Positions 25,300 to 32,062 are shown, counted from the stretch's first letter. The stretch is DNA of 32,062 nt from JANOGU01 sp964602115 (GCA_964602115.1 CAZRQN010000021.1:1-32062); one strand, 5' to 3'. The notes: generated from the letters alone by a model not told the origin. A program made the numbers and translations.

Positions 25300-25327
25300 G
25301 ATTCGCCGTCAAATTCTTTATTGAATC
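25300..25327 (-). promoter_or_regulatory. Two GANTC sites upstream of ccrM
   Basis: GATTC (25300-25304) and GAATC (25323-25327) lie 64-91 bp before the ccrM start, in the rnhB-ccrM gap. Methylation state of such sites controls ccrM in Caulobacter. A conserved CtrA box was not clear. Confidence 0.5.
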
Positions 25328-25349
25328 AAGGGCTTAGAGAAAGTGCTTG

Positions 25350-25952
25350 CTACAACAACTTGTGGACGGGGGCGAAGGACCGCCTATGGAATGGGGTGGG
25401 GCCAAGGGATTGCAGCGCCGCAAGATGGGCCGGCGCCGGGTAGCCCATGTTCTTCTCCCAGCCGTAGCCAGGGAACTGTTGCGCCAAATCCACCATGATC
25501 CGGTCGCGTGTCACCTTGGCGACAACAGAGGCGGCGGCGATCGACAGGCAGCGCGCATCGCCCTTCACCAGCGCCTCGGCCGGGACCGGGAAGCCCCTGG
25601 GGATCATGTTGCCGTCGATCAGGGCGAGGCCAGGCGGGCGGGGCAGCGCCGCCAGCGCCCGGGTCATCGCAAGATGGCTGGCCCGCAGGATGTTGATCGC
25701 GTCGATCTCCTCCGCCGAGGCCAGGCCGATGCCGACTTCGGCCGTGGCGAGAAGCGCGTCGAAGAGCCGCGCACGGGCGCGGGCGGTGAGTTTCTTGGAA
25801 TCGTCGAGCCCGGGCGGGATACGGGCCGGGTCGAGCACCACCGCCGCCGCCGCGACCGGGCCGGCAAGCGGGCCGCGACCGGCTTCGTCGATCCCCGCTG
25901 GGGTGAGGCCCCGGGCAAGGGCTTGGGTCTCGAAGGCGAAGTCGGGCGGCAT
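25350..25952 (-). CDS. rnhB: Ribonuclease HII
   Basis: Cuts RNA in RNA-DNA hybrids and at single ribonucleotides in DNA. The 200-residue protein has the RNase HII signature GIDEAGRGPLAGPV near residue 20, giving the first acidic metal ligands (D and E), then LDDSKKL and the central IDGN and GDARCLSIAAASVVAKVTRD segments. The start at ATG 25950-25952 (MPPDFAFE) gives the normal length, although no good SD precedes it; a TTG at 26045 would add 31 unusual residues. It is followed by ccrM after 113 bp. Two hairpins lie upstream of it. Confidence 0.94.
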   Translation of the reverse strand: MPPDFAFETQALARGLTPAGIDEAGRGPLAGPVAAAAVVLDPARIPPGLDDSKKLTARARARLFDALLATAEVGIGLASAEEIDAINILRASHLAMTRALAALPRPPGLALIDGNMIPRGFPVPAEALVKGDARCLSIAAASVVAKVTRDRIMVDLAQQFPGYGWEKNMGYPAPAHLAALQSLGPTPFHRRSFAPVHKLL

Positions 25953-25990
25953 GGGGGGAGACTGGGTCAGCCCTGCGGCCGCCGCAAGGG

Positions 25991-26025
25991 GCCGGGGGCG
26001 GGGCTGCTCGGCCCCCACCCCCGGC
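25991..26025. repeat. Large GC-rich hairpin upstream of rnhB
   Basis: GCCGGGGG pairs with CCCCCGGC (8 bp), then a C-A mismatch and four more G-C pairs around a short loop. It lies 39 bp before the rnhB ATG. Without a T-run it is not a standard terminator; it may act in the 5' leader of rnhB. Confidence 0.5.
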
Positions 26026-26027
26026 GT

Positions 26028-26066
26028 TTCGGTGCGCGTGTACAAACGCCTAAGCCGCGCACCGAA
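26028..26066. repeat. 11-bp perfect inverted repeat upstream of rnhB
   Basis: TTCGGTGCGCG (26028-26038) and CGCGCACCGAA (26056-26066) are exact inverse copies with a 17-base spacer. It lies directly after the end of the small secreted-protein gene (26079), beside the hairpin at 25991-26025. It may end transcription of that gene or act in the rnhB leader. Confidence 0.5.
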
Positions 26067-26078
26067 TTCCGGGAAGGC

Positions 26079-26480
26079 CTACTCCGGCCGGTAGCCGGCG
26101 CGGATCAGGCAGATCTCGTCGAAAACCGGAACATCGCGGCCCCGGACCCGCAGTACGCTTCGGCAGTCTGCGGGCAGGTCGCGCAACCCGGCGCGGGTGA
26201 GGCAATTGCGCACATAGCCGCGCGTCCAGTGCCGCCCCAGCTTGCCGTCGATGGCGCAGGCTTCCGGCAGACGCGGGCGGCGGGGGTGGTGGCCGTGCTT
26301 GCGGCCGTTGTCATCGGCCAGCTTGGCGATCAGCGCGACGGCGGCGATGGCCGCGAGGGCGCGGGCGAGATCCTTGTCGTCGGCGCGGGCCGGAACGGCG
26401 GCGGCGGCGGTCATCAGCGCCAGCGCAGCGGCGGCGGCGGTGACGGCGGTGATCAGTTGGCGGAGTGCGGTGCGGGGCAT
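26079..26480 (-). CDS. Small exported Cys-containing protein
   Basis: A 133-residue protein of unknown function. Residues 1-33 are a signal peptide (MPRTALRQLITAVTAAAAAL, with a probable cut after PARA). The mature part has a second hydrophobic helix (LARALAAIAAVALIAKLA), then a His/Arg-rich stretch (RKHGHHPRRPR), and four cysteines (EACAID, RNCLT, ADCRS, EICLIR), which could make two disulfides in the periplasm. GGGAGGG precedes the ATG. It is divergent from another small secreted protein at 26655. The His-rich part may bind metal; this is a guess. Confidence 0.78.
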   Translation of the reverse strand: MPRTALRQLITAVTAAAAALALMTAAAAVPARADDKDLARALAAIAAVALIAKLADDNGRKHGHHPRRPRLPEACAIDGKLGRHWTRGYVRNCLTRAGLRDLPADCRSVLRVRGRDVPVFDEICLIRAGYRPE

Positions 26481-26592
26481 CGGGCCCTCCCTTGGCTGGG
26501 TCGTCAGGCGACGGGAGGAGCGTCCGGCGATCCCGGCGGGACAGGCAATAGCGGCGGGCTGTTATCGCATAGCGGTGGCGCGATGCCCGGCG

Positions 26593-26607
26593 GGTTATTG
26601 AATAACC
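26593..26607. promoter_or_regulatory. 15-bp AT-rich palindrome between divergent small secreted-protein genes
   Basis: GGTTATT-G-AATAACC is a perfect 7-bp inverted repeat, 47 bp before the ATG at 26655, and AT-rich against a GC-rich background. It is a candidate binding site for a local regulator such as the winged-helix protein encoded at 26926; this link is inference. Confidence 0.45.
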
Positions 26608-26654
26608 GCGCCCGCCGCCGCAGATTGGCACCGCATCCACCCGGAGGAGCGCCG

Positions 26655-26954
26655 ATGCGCGCGTCGTCTGCCCCGTTCCGACTTGTCCTTGCCGCTGCGC
26701 TGGCGCTGGCCGCCCTGCCGGCCTCGGCGCAGTGTTTCGCCGACTACAAGGCCAAGAAGGACAACCCCTTGCGCCTGCAGTACGGCGTGATGAAGATCCC
26801 GGAATCCGCCTGCGACCCCGGCGCCGCCGAGGCCGTGGTGGCCGGCAGGCTGGCGGATGCGGGCTGGACGCTGCTGAATGTCCTCTCCGTATTCGGACCC
26901 GAAGGGCTGGAGGAGAGGAAAGACAATGCCGGAAAGTACTTCCTCCGTTACTGA
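26655..26954 (+). CDS. Small periplasmic protein overlapping the winged-helix gene
   Basis: A 99-residue exported protein. The signal peptide ends at ASA before QCFADYKAKK, so the mature protein of about 75 residues starts with Gln-Cys. The Gln at -1 from the Cys does not fit a lipobox, so a soluble form is likely. A second Cys (ESACDPG) allows one disulfide. The C-terminal half (GWTLLNVLSVFGPEGLEERK, then a KYFLRY end) has the look of a conserved Rhodobacteraceae family of unknown function. A strong GGAGGA precedes ATG 26655. Its last 29 bp lie inside the next gene, so the two are surely co-transcribed and translationally linked. Confidence 0.8.
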   Translation: MRASSAPFRLVLAAALALAALPASAQCFADYKAKKDNPLRLQYGVMKIPESACDPGAAEAVVAGRLADAGWTLLNVLSVFGPEGLEERKDNAGKYFLRY

Positions 26955-27630
26955 CGGGCTCAGGACCGGAAACCGGGTGGTGGTGGCGGGGATCGCCGCC
27001 ATCGTGGCGATCCTGGCCTTCGCGGCGGTGTTCCTGTTTCTGGCCCTGCCCGACGCCAATGCCTTCAACGCGCGGGTGGAGCGGCTTTTCGTCGAGAACA
27101 ACGACCTGCGCACCGGGGCGGAGGTGAAGCTGCTGGAGATCCTGGCGGAGTCCGGCACCTCGTTTCAGGAGGTGTTGTCGAGCTACCGGATGGTGATCTT
27201 CGTCCTGCTGGTCTTCTCCACCGCGCTGCTGGTGGCGGCGCTGTTCTTCCTTGTCATGCTGATTGCGCTCAATCGTCGCATCTCGGCCATCCAGCGCTCG
27301 GGCATCCAGGTATCCAGCCTGCTCATCAGCCGCGAGAGCCGGGCGGTGTATATCAACGACCTGGAATTCGCCCTGACCGAGGCGGCGCTGGAGACGCTCG
27401 CGGTGCTGGCCGAGGCGCGGATGGACGACGACGTGCTGACCGGCGCGCAGATCGAGGCGGTGATCTCGGGGCGCAACGAGGCCGATTGCGACGAGGCCGC
27501 CGGTGCGACGCGGGTGAAGCGGCTGCGGGATGCGCTGGGCAACCAGCTGGTCAGCGAGCTGCTCGTCAAGACCATCGCCCGGCGCGGCTATGTGCTCGCC
27601 GTGGCCAAGGATGCGATCCGCATGGTCTGA
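26926..27630 (+). CDS. Two-TM membrane protein with putative cytoplasmic OmpR-type winged helix
   Basis: A 234-residue protein. Residues 17-40 and 89-115 are clear membrane spans, with about 48 residues between them, most likely in the periplasm. Residues 138-228 after the second span look like an OmpR/PhoB (Trans_reg_C) DNA-binding domain: LTEAALETLAVLAEA resembles the first helices and RVKRLRDALG the recognition helix (OmpR: hIsrLRkKL), and VKTIARRGYVLAV matches the final wing (IrTvrGxGYrL). No receiver domain or kinase is attached. This is the reverse order of CadC/ToxR, where the winged helix is N-terminal. An SD (AGGAGAGGA) precedes ATG 26926. It may sense through the periplasmic loop, perhaps with the overlapping small protein. 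Confidence 0.83.
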   Translation: MPESTSSVTDGLRTGNRVVVAGIAAIVAILAFAAVFLFLALPDANAFNARVERLFVENNDLRTGAEVKLLEILAESGTSFQEVLSSYRMVIFVLLVFSTALLVAALFFLVMLIALNRRISAIQRSGIQVSSLLISRESRAVYINDLEFALTEAALETLAVLAEARMDDDVLTGAQIEAVISGRNEADCDEAAGATRVKRLRDALGNQLVSELLVKTIARRGYVLAVAKDAIRMV

Positions 27631-27751
27631 ACGCACGATTTCGTGTGGGCGAAACATCTCCGGCGCAGCGGCCGAAAGGTCGGGGCCGGCGCCGGGGGAT
27701 TGGCAAGTCCGCACCGCCGGCTCATCTTCGGACAGGAAGCGGAGGCAAGAC

Positions 27752-28258
27752 ATGGCCGAGACCGAGCGTGCAATTCTGGCGGGCGGATGTTTCTGGGGGA
27801 TGCAGGACCTGATCCGGCGCCTGCCGGGCGTGATCTCGACTCGCGTGGGCTATACCGGCGGTGACGTCGCAAATGCGACCTACCGCAACCACGGCACCCA
27901 TGCCGAGGGAATCGAGATCACCTTCGATCCCGGCATGGTCAGCTATCGCGAGATTCTGGAGTTCTTCTTCCAGATCCACGACCCGACGACACTGAACCGG
28001 CAAGGCAACGACATCGGCACCTCCTACCGGTCGGGGATCTACTTCCTCAGCCCCGAGCAGGAGCATGTGGCGCACCAGACCATCGCCGATGTCGAGGTCT
28101 CGGGGCTGTGGCCGCGCAAGGTGGTGACTGAAGTCAAGGCTGCCGGCGACTTCTGGGAAGCGGAGCCCGAGCACCAGGATTATCTGATGCGCCATCCCAA
28201 CGGCTATACCTGCCACTGGGTGCGGCCGAACTGGCGGCTGCCGAGACGGGCTGCCTGA
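27752..28258 (+). CDS. msrA: Peptide methionine (S)-S-oxide reductase
   Basis: Repairs oxidised methionine. In the 168-residue protein the active-site motif is GCFWG (12-16), with catalytic C13, followed by TRVGYTGG, NATYRNHGTHAEGIE and FFFQIHDPTTLNRQGND, all standard MsrA segments. A further Cys near the C terminus (TCHW) may act in regeneration by thioredoxin. GGAGG precedes ATG 27752; the frame is open to 27530 but that part overlaps the upstream gene. The gap of 121 bp to the upstream gene may hold its own promoter. It converges on the M15 peptidase gene. Confidence 0.96.
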   Translation: MAETERAILAGGCFWGMQDLIRRLPGVISTRVGYTGGDVANATYRNHGTHAEGIEITFDPGMVSYREILEFFFQIHDPTTLNRQGNDIGTSYRSGIYFLSPEQEHVAHQTIADVEVSGLWPRKVVTEVKAAGDFWEAEPEHQDYLMRHPNGYTCHWVRPNWRLPRRAA

Positions 28259-28267
28259 GAAAGGCGG

Positions 28268-28289
28268 GGGTGCGTGCGGGCACGCACCC
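28268..28289. terminator. GC-rich hairpin between convergent msrA and M15 peptidase genes
   Basis: GGGTGCGTGC and GCACGCACCC are exact inverse copies with a 2-base centre (10-bp stem). It lies 10 bp after the msrA stop and 20 bp before the peptidase stop, so it may serve both. No T-run is present. GGTGCGTGC-type palindromes are common between genes in Rhodobacteraceae, so it may also be a repeated element. Confidence 0.5.
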
Positions 28290-28308
28290 TACCGCAACGC
28301 CGGGGGCA

Positions 28309-29217
28309 TCAGATCTTGCCCTCGGCCTTCCACTGCTCGATCTTTTCCTTCGAGACTTCGAAATGCATCGAGTCCTCGCGAGAAAAGGCGGCGCCCCAGA
28401 ACCAGCCCTCGGCCTGGAAGAAGTCGGCCAGGATGGTCAGGCCGAGCTGGGTCTTGCCGTCGCCCAGCGTGTCGAGCACCCCGTCGATGTTGAGATCCAC
28501 CGCCGTTCCGAAGGAATGCGACGAGACGGAGTTCGAGGAGCCGCGGATCCGGCGGACGCAGAGCGCGCCGGCGGTGTTGATGCGCTTGTAGAGATCCTCG
28601 TCCGCCGCCTTGATCTTCTCGAAGACGACATGCAGCGATTCCACCGCCGGTTTCAGCATCGAGACCCGGATCGGTCCGACATCCTCGGTCACGAGCCGCG
28701 CCTTCAGCGTCTCGTTGGTGATCGGCTCGCAGTCGTCCGACAGCGAGTCGCGCGGCATGCCAAAGGTTGCCACCTGGAAATCAGGCGAAGGCACGGTCAT
28801 GCCCTCGTTGTTGATCCGCCGGCCGGCGAGCAGGACCACCTGGGCATAGCTGTCGAGAAGGGTGTTCTCGCCGCTGATATTGCCGATCTCGCCCGAATTC
28901 AGCGCGGCGACATCGGTATCCGGCGCGGGGCGGCTGGCCAGGGCGGAGATCTGGTCTTCGGCCGCCTTCATCCGGTTCTGCAGATCCTCGACCTGCTGGC
29001 GCAGCATTTCCAGCTCGATCCTGGCATTGGAATCGACCGCGCCGGTGCCGGCGTCGATGGTTCCGCCCGAGGACAGGAGCGCGCGCACCCCGAGAAAGGC
29101 GACGGGCGCAAGCACGAGACCCACGGCAACGATGATCGCCGGCACGATCCAGTCCGGCGATTTCGGCGGCGGCGCGGCGGGGGGCAGGTTCTTCTGAAGA
29201 TGGGCTGGAGGCGGCAC
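28309..29217 (-). CDS. Membrane-anchored M15 (VanY/DacY-type) D-Ala-D-Ala carboxypeptidase-like protein
   Basis: A 302-residue protein. A Pro-rich N terminus (1-20) is followed by a membrane span (23-47), a coiled-coil region (65-97) and a linker, then a C-terminal M15 domain. Metal ligands H234 and D241 lie in SSHSFGTAVD, the SxHxxGxAxD motif, and H285 in DSMHFE is the second His, so it should bind zinc. The single span places the catalytic domain in the periplasm, where it would trim peptidoglycan stem peptides. The start is GTG 29215-29217; no good ATG exists before the anchor. It is divergent from a Ser/Thr kinase over 253 bp. Confidence 0.88.
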   Translation of the reverse strand: MPPPAHLQKNLPPAAPPPKSPDWIVPAIIVAVGLVLAPVAFLGVRALLSSGGTIDAGTGAVDSNARIELEMLRQQVEDLQNRMKAAEDQISALASRPAPDTDVAALNSGEIGNISGENTLLDSYAQVVLLAGRRINNEGMTVPSPDFQVATFGMPRDSLSDDCEPITNETLKARLVTEDVGPIRVSMLKPAVESLHVVFEKIKAADEDLYKRINTAGALCVRRIRGSSNSVSSHSFGTAVDLNIDGVLDTLGDGKTQLGLTILADFFQAEGWFWGAAFSREDSMHFEVSKEKIEQWKAEGKI

Positions 29218-29400
29218 GGCTGAGTTCCGGGACGTTGACCTGGGGTCACTATACACGCGACAAGACGAAAGAAAACGGGCGGCGGGCGGCTCTGCGGCCT
29301 CCGCATCAGGCTCGCCTGCGCCGGGAAGGCCGTTGTCGGGTGGGACCGGCTGTGCGATACCCGGGCCTGCCCGTGACTGTGGACGCCGGAGGGAGTTCCG

Positions 29401-29460
29401 ATGCGGTTGCTGCCGACGACCTATCCTGTTCGGGCCTTCGCCGCCCGCCGCCGGACCTGA
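29401..29460 (+). CDS. 19-residue leader ORF upstream of kinase
   Basis: ATG 29401 follows a strong GGAGGGAG at good spacing, and the frame ends with TGA at 29460, 10 bp before the kinase ATG. The product would be MRLLPTTYPVRAFAARRRT, a basic peptide. The kinase itself has almost no SD, so ribosomes finishing this ORF could restart there. Whether the peptide has any function is unknown. Confidence 0.45.
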   Translation: MRLLPTTYPVRAFAARRRT

Positions 29461-29470
29461 CGGTCGCGCC

Positions 29471-31678
29471 ATGGCGGAACGCTCCAGCAGCCGCGATACG
29501 TTCCGCGTCGGCGACCTGCTGAACAACACCTACCGGATCGAGGCGGTGCTGGGGCGCGGCGGCACCTCGGAGGTCTATCGCGCGCGGTCGGAGATCTCCG
29601 GCCGGGTGGTGGCGATCAAGGTGCTGAAGGCCGAACTCAGCCGCGACGAGGCCTATCTGCGGTTGATGACCCGGGAAGAGGCGATCCGCGACGTGCGCCA
29701 CGACGCGGTGGTGCGCTATTCGGAGAATTACCGCACCCCGGAAGGCCATGTCTTCCTGGTGATGGACTATGTGGACGGCCCGACGCTGGACAAGCTGATG
29801 CGGATGGGGCCGGTCGGGGCTGACGATCTGCTGACGATCGGGGCGCGCGTCGCCGAGGGGCTGGTGGCGGCCCATGCCAAGCGCGTGGTCCACCGCGACC
29901 TGAGCCCCGACAACATCATCCTGCGCGACGGCAAGCCCGAAGAGGCGGTCATCATCGACTTCGGCATCGCCAAGGACGACCGGCCGGGCGCGGAAACCAT
30001 CGTCGGCAACGAATTTGCCGGAAAATACAGCTATGCGGCACCCGAGCAGCTGAACGGCCGCACCGACGCGCGGTCCGACCTCTATGCCCTGGGCGCGACC
30101 CTGCTGGCCGCCTATCGCGGCCGCTCGCCCGATCTCGGCGCCAATCCGGTGGAGATGCTGGCGAAGAAGGAACGGCCGCTCGACACCTCCGGCGTGCCGG
30201 AGCCGTTGAAGAGCTTCATCGACAGCATGTCGGCGCCGGAGCCGGCGCACCGGACCCAGACTGCGGTGGATGCGCTGCGGATCATCGCCCCGGACTATCA
30301 GCCGACGGTGCCGGGCGTGCGGATCTTCACCACGCCGCCGCCGGACGTGACGCGGATTGCGGGAACCATGCCTCCCGCACGCACCGCACCTCCGGGGCGC
30401 ACCGCACCTCCGGCCGCCGTGGCGGGTCTTTCCACCGCGCCGCCCGTGGCGGCGGTTCCGCCGCACCCCGTTGCAGCGCCGCGCGGGCGCGGGGTGCTGA
30501 TCCTGGCGACGATCGCGGTGATCGGGCTGATCGGGCTGGGCGCCTGGACGACCGGACTGGTCGATGCCGTCCTCGGCGCCCGTCTGCCGCAGGTTTCACC
30601 CTTCACGCTCAAGGCCGGGCGCAGCGACGGCGGCAAGGTCACGGCGGTGGGCTACGCGCCGAACGAGGCGGCACGGGCGGCAATCGCGGCGCGGGCGGCC
30701 AAGGACGGCGGCAGCGCCGAACTGGCCCTGGCCAGGGGCGCGATTGCCGAGGCCTGGTCTTCGGAGGTGACGGCGCTGATCGACGCGGTGGCGCCGCTTC
30801 CCGAGTGGTCGGTCGAGGTCAGCGACAATGCGGCCAGCGTCAGCGGCCTGACGCTTGATCGGGCGGAACGCGATGCGGTGAAGGCCCGGGTCGAGGCTGG
30901 CGCGCCCTCGCTGGCGGTGAAGGCGGAGATCGTGCTCGGCCCCCGGCTTCTGGCCGAGAGCGCGGTGACGGCGCTCCTTTCGGCGCGGGCCGATTGCGGC
31001 GTGCTGACGGCGGATGCCGCTGCGGCGGGCGGCTGGCCGCTGGCGGCGGAAGTCACGGTGCGCGGCCATGTCGCCGCCGAGGCAACCCGCAACGACATTC
31101 GCGATGCGTTGACCGCGATGGCGGGGGACCGTCCGGTGCGGGTCGATGCGGATGTGCTTCCGGCGGCGCTTTGCGCCGTGCTTGCCGCCGGTTCCGGACT
31201 TCCGGCCAGCGGCATCGGCCTGTCCTTTGTCGATCCTTCGGGCGTGGGCGCCAATCCCTCCGGCCGCTACCGGGCCGGGGATACGCCGGTCATCGACCTC
31301 GACTTGCCGGCGGATGTGACGCGCGGCTATCTCTGGGTAACGCTGATCGAGCCGGGCGGGACGGTGTTTCACCTGCTGCCCAATCTCAACCGGCGGGACA
31401 ATGCGGTGGTGGATTTGCGCGGTGTGCGGTCCGGCGCGGTTTCGGCCCGGGTCGCCTGGCCGGATGCCGAGTCGCGGGGGGCTGCCAAGGTGGGGGTGGT
31501 TCTGGACGACAGCGCGCGCGGCCAGGGGATGGTGGTGGTGCTGCAGGCGCAGGTGCCGATCTTCGACGGGCTGCGGCCGATGATCGAGCCGGCAGCCGGC
31601 TTCGCTGCCGCCCTGCGCGCGCTGGATGCGGCCGGCGGAACGGTGGCGATGAGCACCCGGACCTTTACCACGGAATGA
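29471..31678 (+). CDS. Receptor-like serine/threonine protein kinase (PpkA-like)
   Basis: A 735-residue Hanks-type kinase. The cytoplasmic kinase domain (about 20-275) has the Gly loop GRGGTSEVYRA (28-38), Lys K50 (VAIK), catalytic loop HRDLSPDN (141-148; Ser in place of the usual Lys), DFG (163-165) and the APE-type PEQ. A Pro/Ala-rich linker (285-335) leads to one membrane span (341-362), so the C-terminal half is periplasmic. That half has BON/OmpA-like repeats (near 380-490) and ends with a DUF4384-like part (about 600-650, GYLWVTLIEPGGTVFHLLPN). This resembles PpkA-type kinases, some of which work with type VI secretion, but no T6SS gene is in the window. Start ATG 29471; a 19-codon leader ORF precedes it. 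Confidence 0.9.
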   Translation: MAERSSSRDTFRVGDLLNNTYRIEAVLGRGGTSEVYRARSEISGRVVAIKVLKAELSRDEAYLRLMTREEAIRDVRHDAVVRYSENYRTPEGHVFLVMDYVDGPTLDKLMRMGPVGADDLLTIGARVAEGLVAAHAKRVVHRDLSPDNIILRDGKPEEAVIIDFGIAKDDRPGAETIVGNEFAGKYSYAAPEQLNGRTDARSDLYALGATLLAAYRGRSPDLGANPVEMLAKKERPLDTSGVPEPLKSFIDSMSAPEPAHRTQTAVDALRIIAPDYQPTVPGVRIFTTPPPDVTRIAGTMPPARTAPPGRTAPPAAVAGLSTAPPVAAVPPHPVAAPRGRGVLILATIAVIGLIGLGAWTTGLVDAVLGARLPQVSPFTLKAGRSDGGKVTAVGYAPNEAARAAIAARAAKDGGSAELALARGAIAEAWSSEVTALIDAVAPLPEWSVEVSDNAASVSGLTLDRAERDAVKARVEAGAPSLAVKAEIVLGPRLLAESAVTALLSARADCGVLTADAAAAGGWPLAAEVTVRGHVAAEATRNDIRDALTAMAGDRPVRVDADVLPAALCAVLAAGSGLPASGIGLSFVDPSGVGANPSGRYRAGDTPVIDLDLPADVTRGYLWVTLIEPGGTVFHLLPNLNRRDNAVVDLRGVRSGAVSARVAWPDAESRGAAKVGVVLDDSARGQGMVVVLQAQVPIFDGLRPMIEPAAGFAAALRALDAAGGTVAMSTRTFTTE

Positions 31679-31718
31679 GCCAGCGCAGTTTCCGCAGGCC
31701 GGGTCGCGGGGTGGGGCC

Positions 31719-32062
31719 GTGAGTGAGGACAGCGTCACGCCGATGATGGCGCAGTACCTGGAGATCAAGGCCGGCTATCCGACGGCGCTGCTCTTCTACC
31801 GGATGGGCGATTTCTACGAGATGTTCTTCGACGACGCGGCCGCCGCCGCCGAGGCGCTGGACATCGCCCTGACCCGGCGCGGGTTTCATCTTGGCAAGCC
31901 GATCCCGATGTGCGGCGTGCCGGTACATGCCGCCGAAGGCTATCTTCTGACCCTGATCCGCAAGGGATTCCGCGTCGCGGTCGCCGAGCAGGTCGAGGAT
32001 CCGGCCGAAGCGCGCAAGCGCGGGGCGAAGTCGGTGGTGCGGCGCGAGGTCGTGCGGCTGGT
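31719..32062 (+). CDS. mutS: DNA mismatch repair protein MutS, N-terminal part (cut by window edge)
   Basis: Mismatch-recognition ATPase; only the first 114 codons are seen. The mismatch-binding domain I motif FYRMGDFYEMFFDDA is present, in which the Phe wedges into the mispair and the Glu bonds to it, preceded by TPMMAQYLEIKAGYP as in other MutS. The start is GTG 31719, with GGGGTGGGG-like purines upstream; internal ATGs (at MM) are less like the family start. It begins 40 bp after the kinase stop, so it could be read through from it. The ATPase end lies outside. Confidence 0.96.
   Translation, partial: MSEDSVTPMMAQYLEIKAGYPTALLFYRMGDFYEMFFDDAAAAAEALDIALTRRGFHLGKPIPMCGVPVHAAEGYLLTLIRKGFRVAVAEQVEDPAEARKRGAKSVVRREVVRL

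Noticed and set aside
25347..26654. Long plus-strand frame leading into the small periplasmic protein
   Set aside because: Antisense to rnhB and a secreted-protein gene; the signal peptide and SD place the true start at 26655.
26655..26740. Lipoprotein signal in the small periplasmic protein
   Set aside because: The residues before the first Cys are A-S-A-Q; Gln at -1 does not fit a lipobox, so signal peptidase I cleavage after ASA is more likely.
29333..29470. Upstream extension of the kinase frame
   Set aside because: No SD and low-complexity product; the kinase begins normally at 29471, and the leader ORF uses another frame.

Overview
This is GC-rich DNA from the chromosome of an alphaproteobacterium, most likely a member of the Rhodobacteraceae. 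The evidence is the dense, overlapping GC-rich gene layout, a CcrM-type GANTC adenine methyltransferase next to rnhB, an Hpt plus receiver-SpoIIE phosphatase pair, and small secreted proteins typical of the group. I see 36 protein-coding genes (two cut by the window edges, one of them a tiny leader ORF). I see no rRNA, tRNA, CRISPR array, insertion sequence or prophage gene.

Layout. 1-4.2 kb: the start of argG (cut), a multi-pass membrane protein, a secreted Gly-rich protein, the short form of threonine dehydratase (ilvA), and a lone Hpt protein. 4.3-8.9 kb: a receiver-SpoIIE phosphatase resembling RbaY, a Nudix hydrolase, and a tightly overlapping set hslO / CoA-type Nudix / cca. 8.9-15.2 kb (minus strand): one long run of seven genes that overlap or nearly touch: DciA-like, DsbA-like, CaiB-type CoA transferase, then the ynjF-ynjB-ynjC-ynjD set, which is an uncharacterised ABC importer with its CDP-alcohol phosphatidyltransferase partner. 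15.3-20 kb: mutY, an AlkB-family membrane di-iron oxygenase whose end overlaps that of a SAM methyltransferase, and an SHMT-fold PLP enzyme whose catalytic Glu motif is altered. 20-22.4 kb: a 329-bp gap with a terminator, a palindrome and a likely operator, then an ArsR regulator / SRPBCC pair, and a LysR regulator divergent from a 59-residue protein with a good operator candidate between them. 22.4-26 kb (minus): a ThDP-dependent enzyme, ccrM with its own terminator and two GANTC sites upstream, and rnhB. 26-28.3 kb: two divergent small secreted proteins, a two-TM protein that appears to carry a cytoplasmic OmpR-type winged helix, and msrA. 28.3-32 kb: a membrane-anchored M15 peptidase divergent from a receptor-like Ser/Thr kinase preceded by a 19-codon leader ORF, then the start of mutS.

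How they work together. Much of the window is housekeeping: amino-acid synthesis, tRNA CCA addition, DNA repair by MutY and MutS, RNase HII, methylation, and redox repair by HslO, MsrA and DsbA. The accessory signals most worth following are the membrane-anchored winged-helix protein with its overlapping small secreted partner, the ynjFBCD set inside a longer operon, the SHMT-like enzyme lacking the usual SEN motif, the LysR/59-aa unit with its 18-bp palindrome, and the kinase with its leader ORF.
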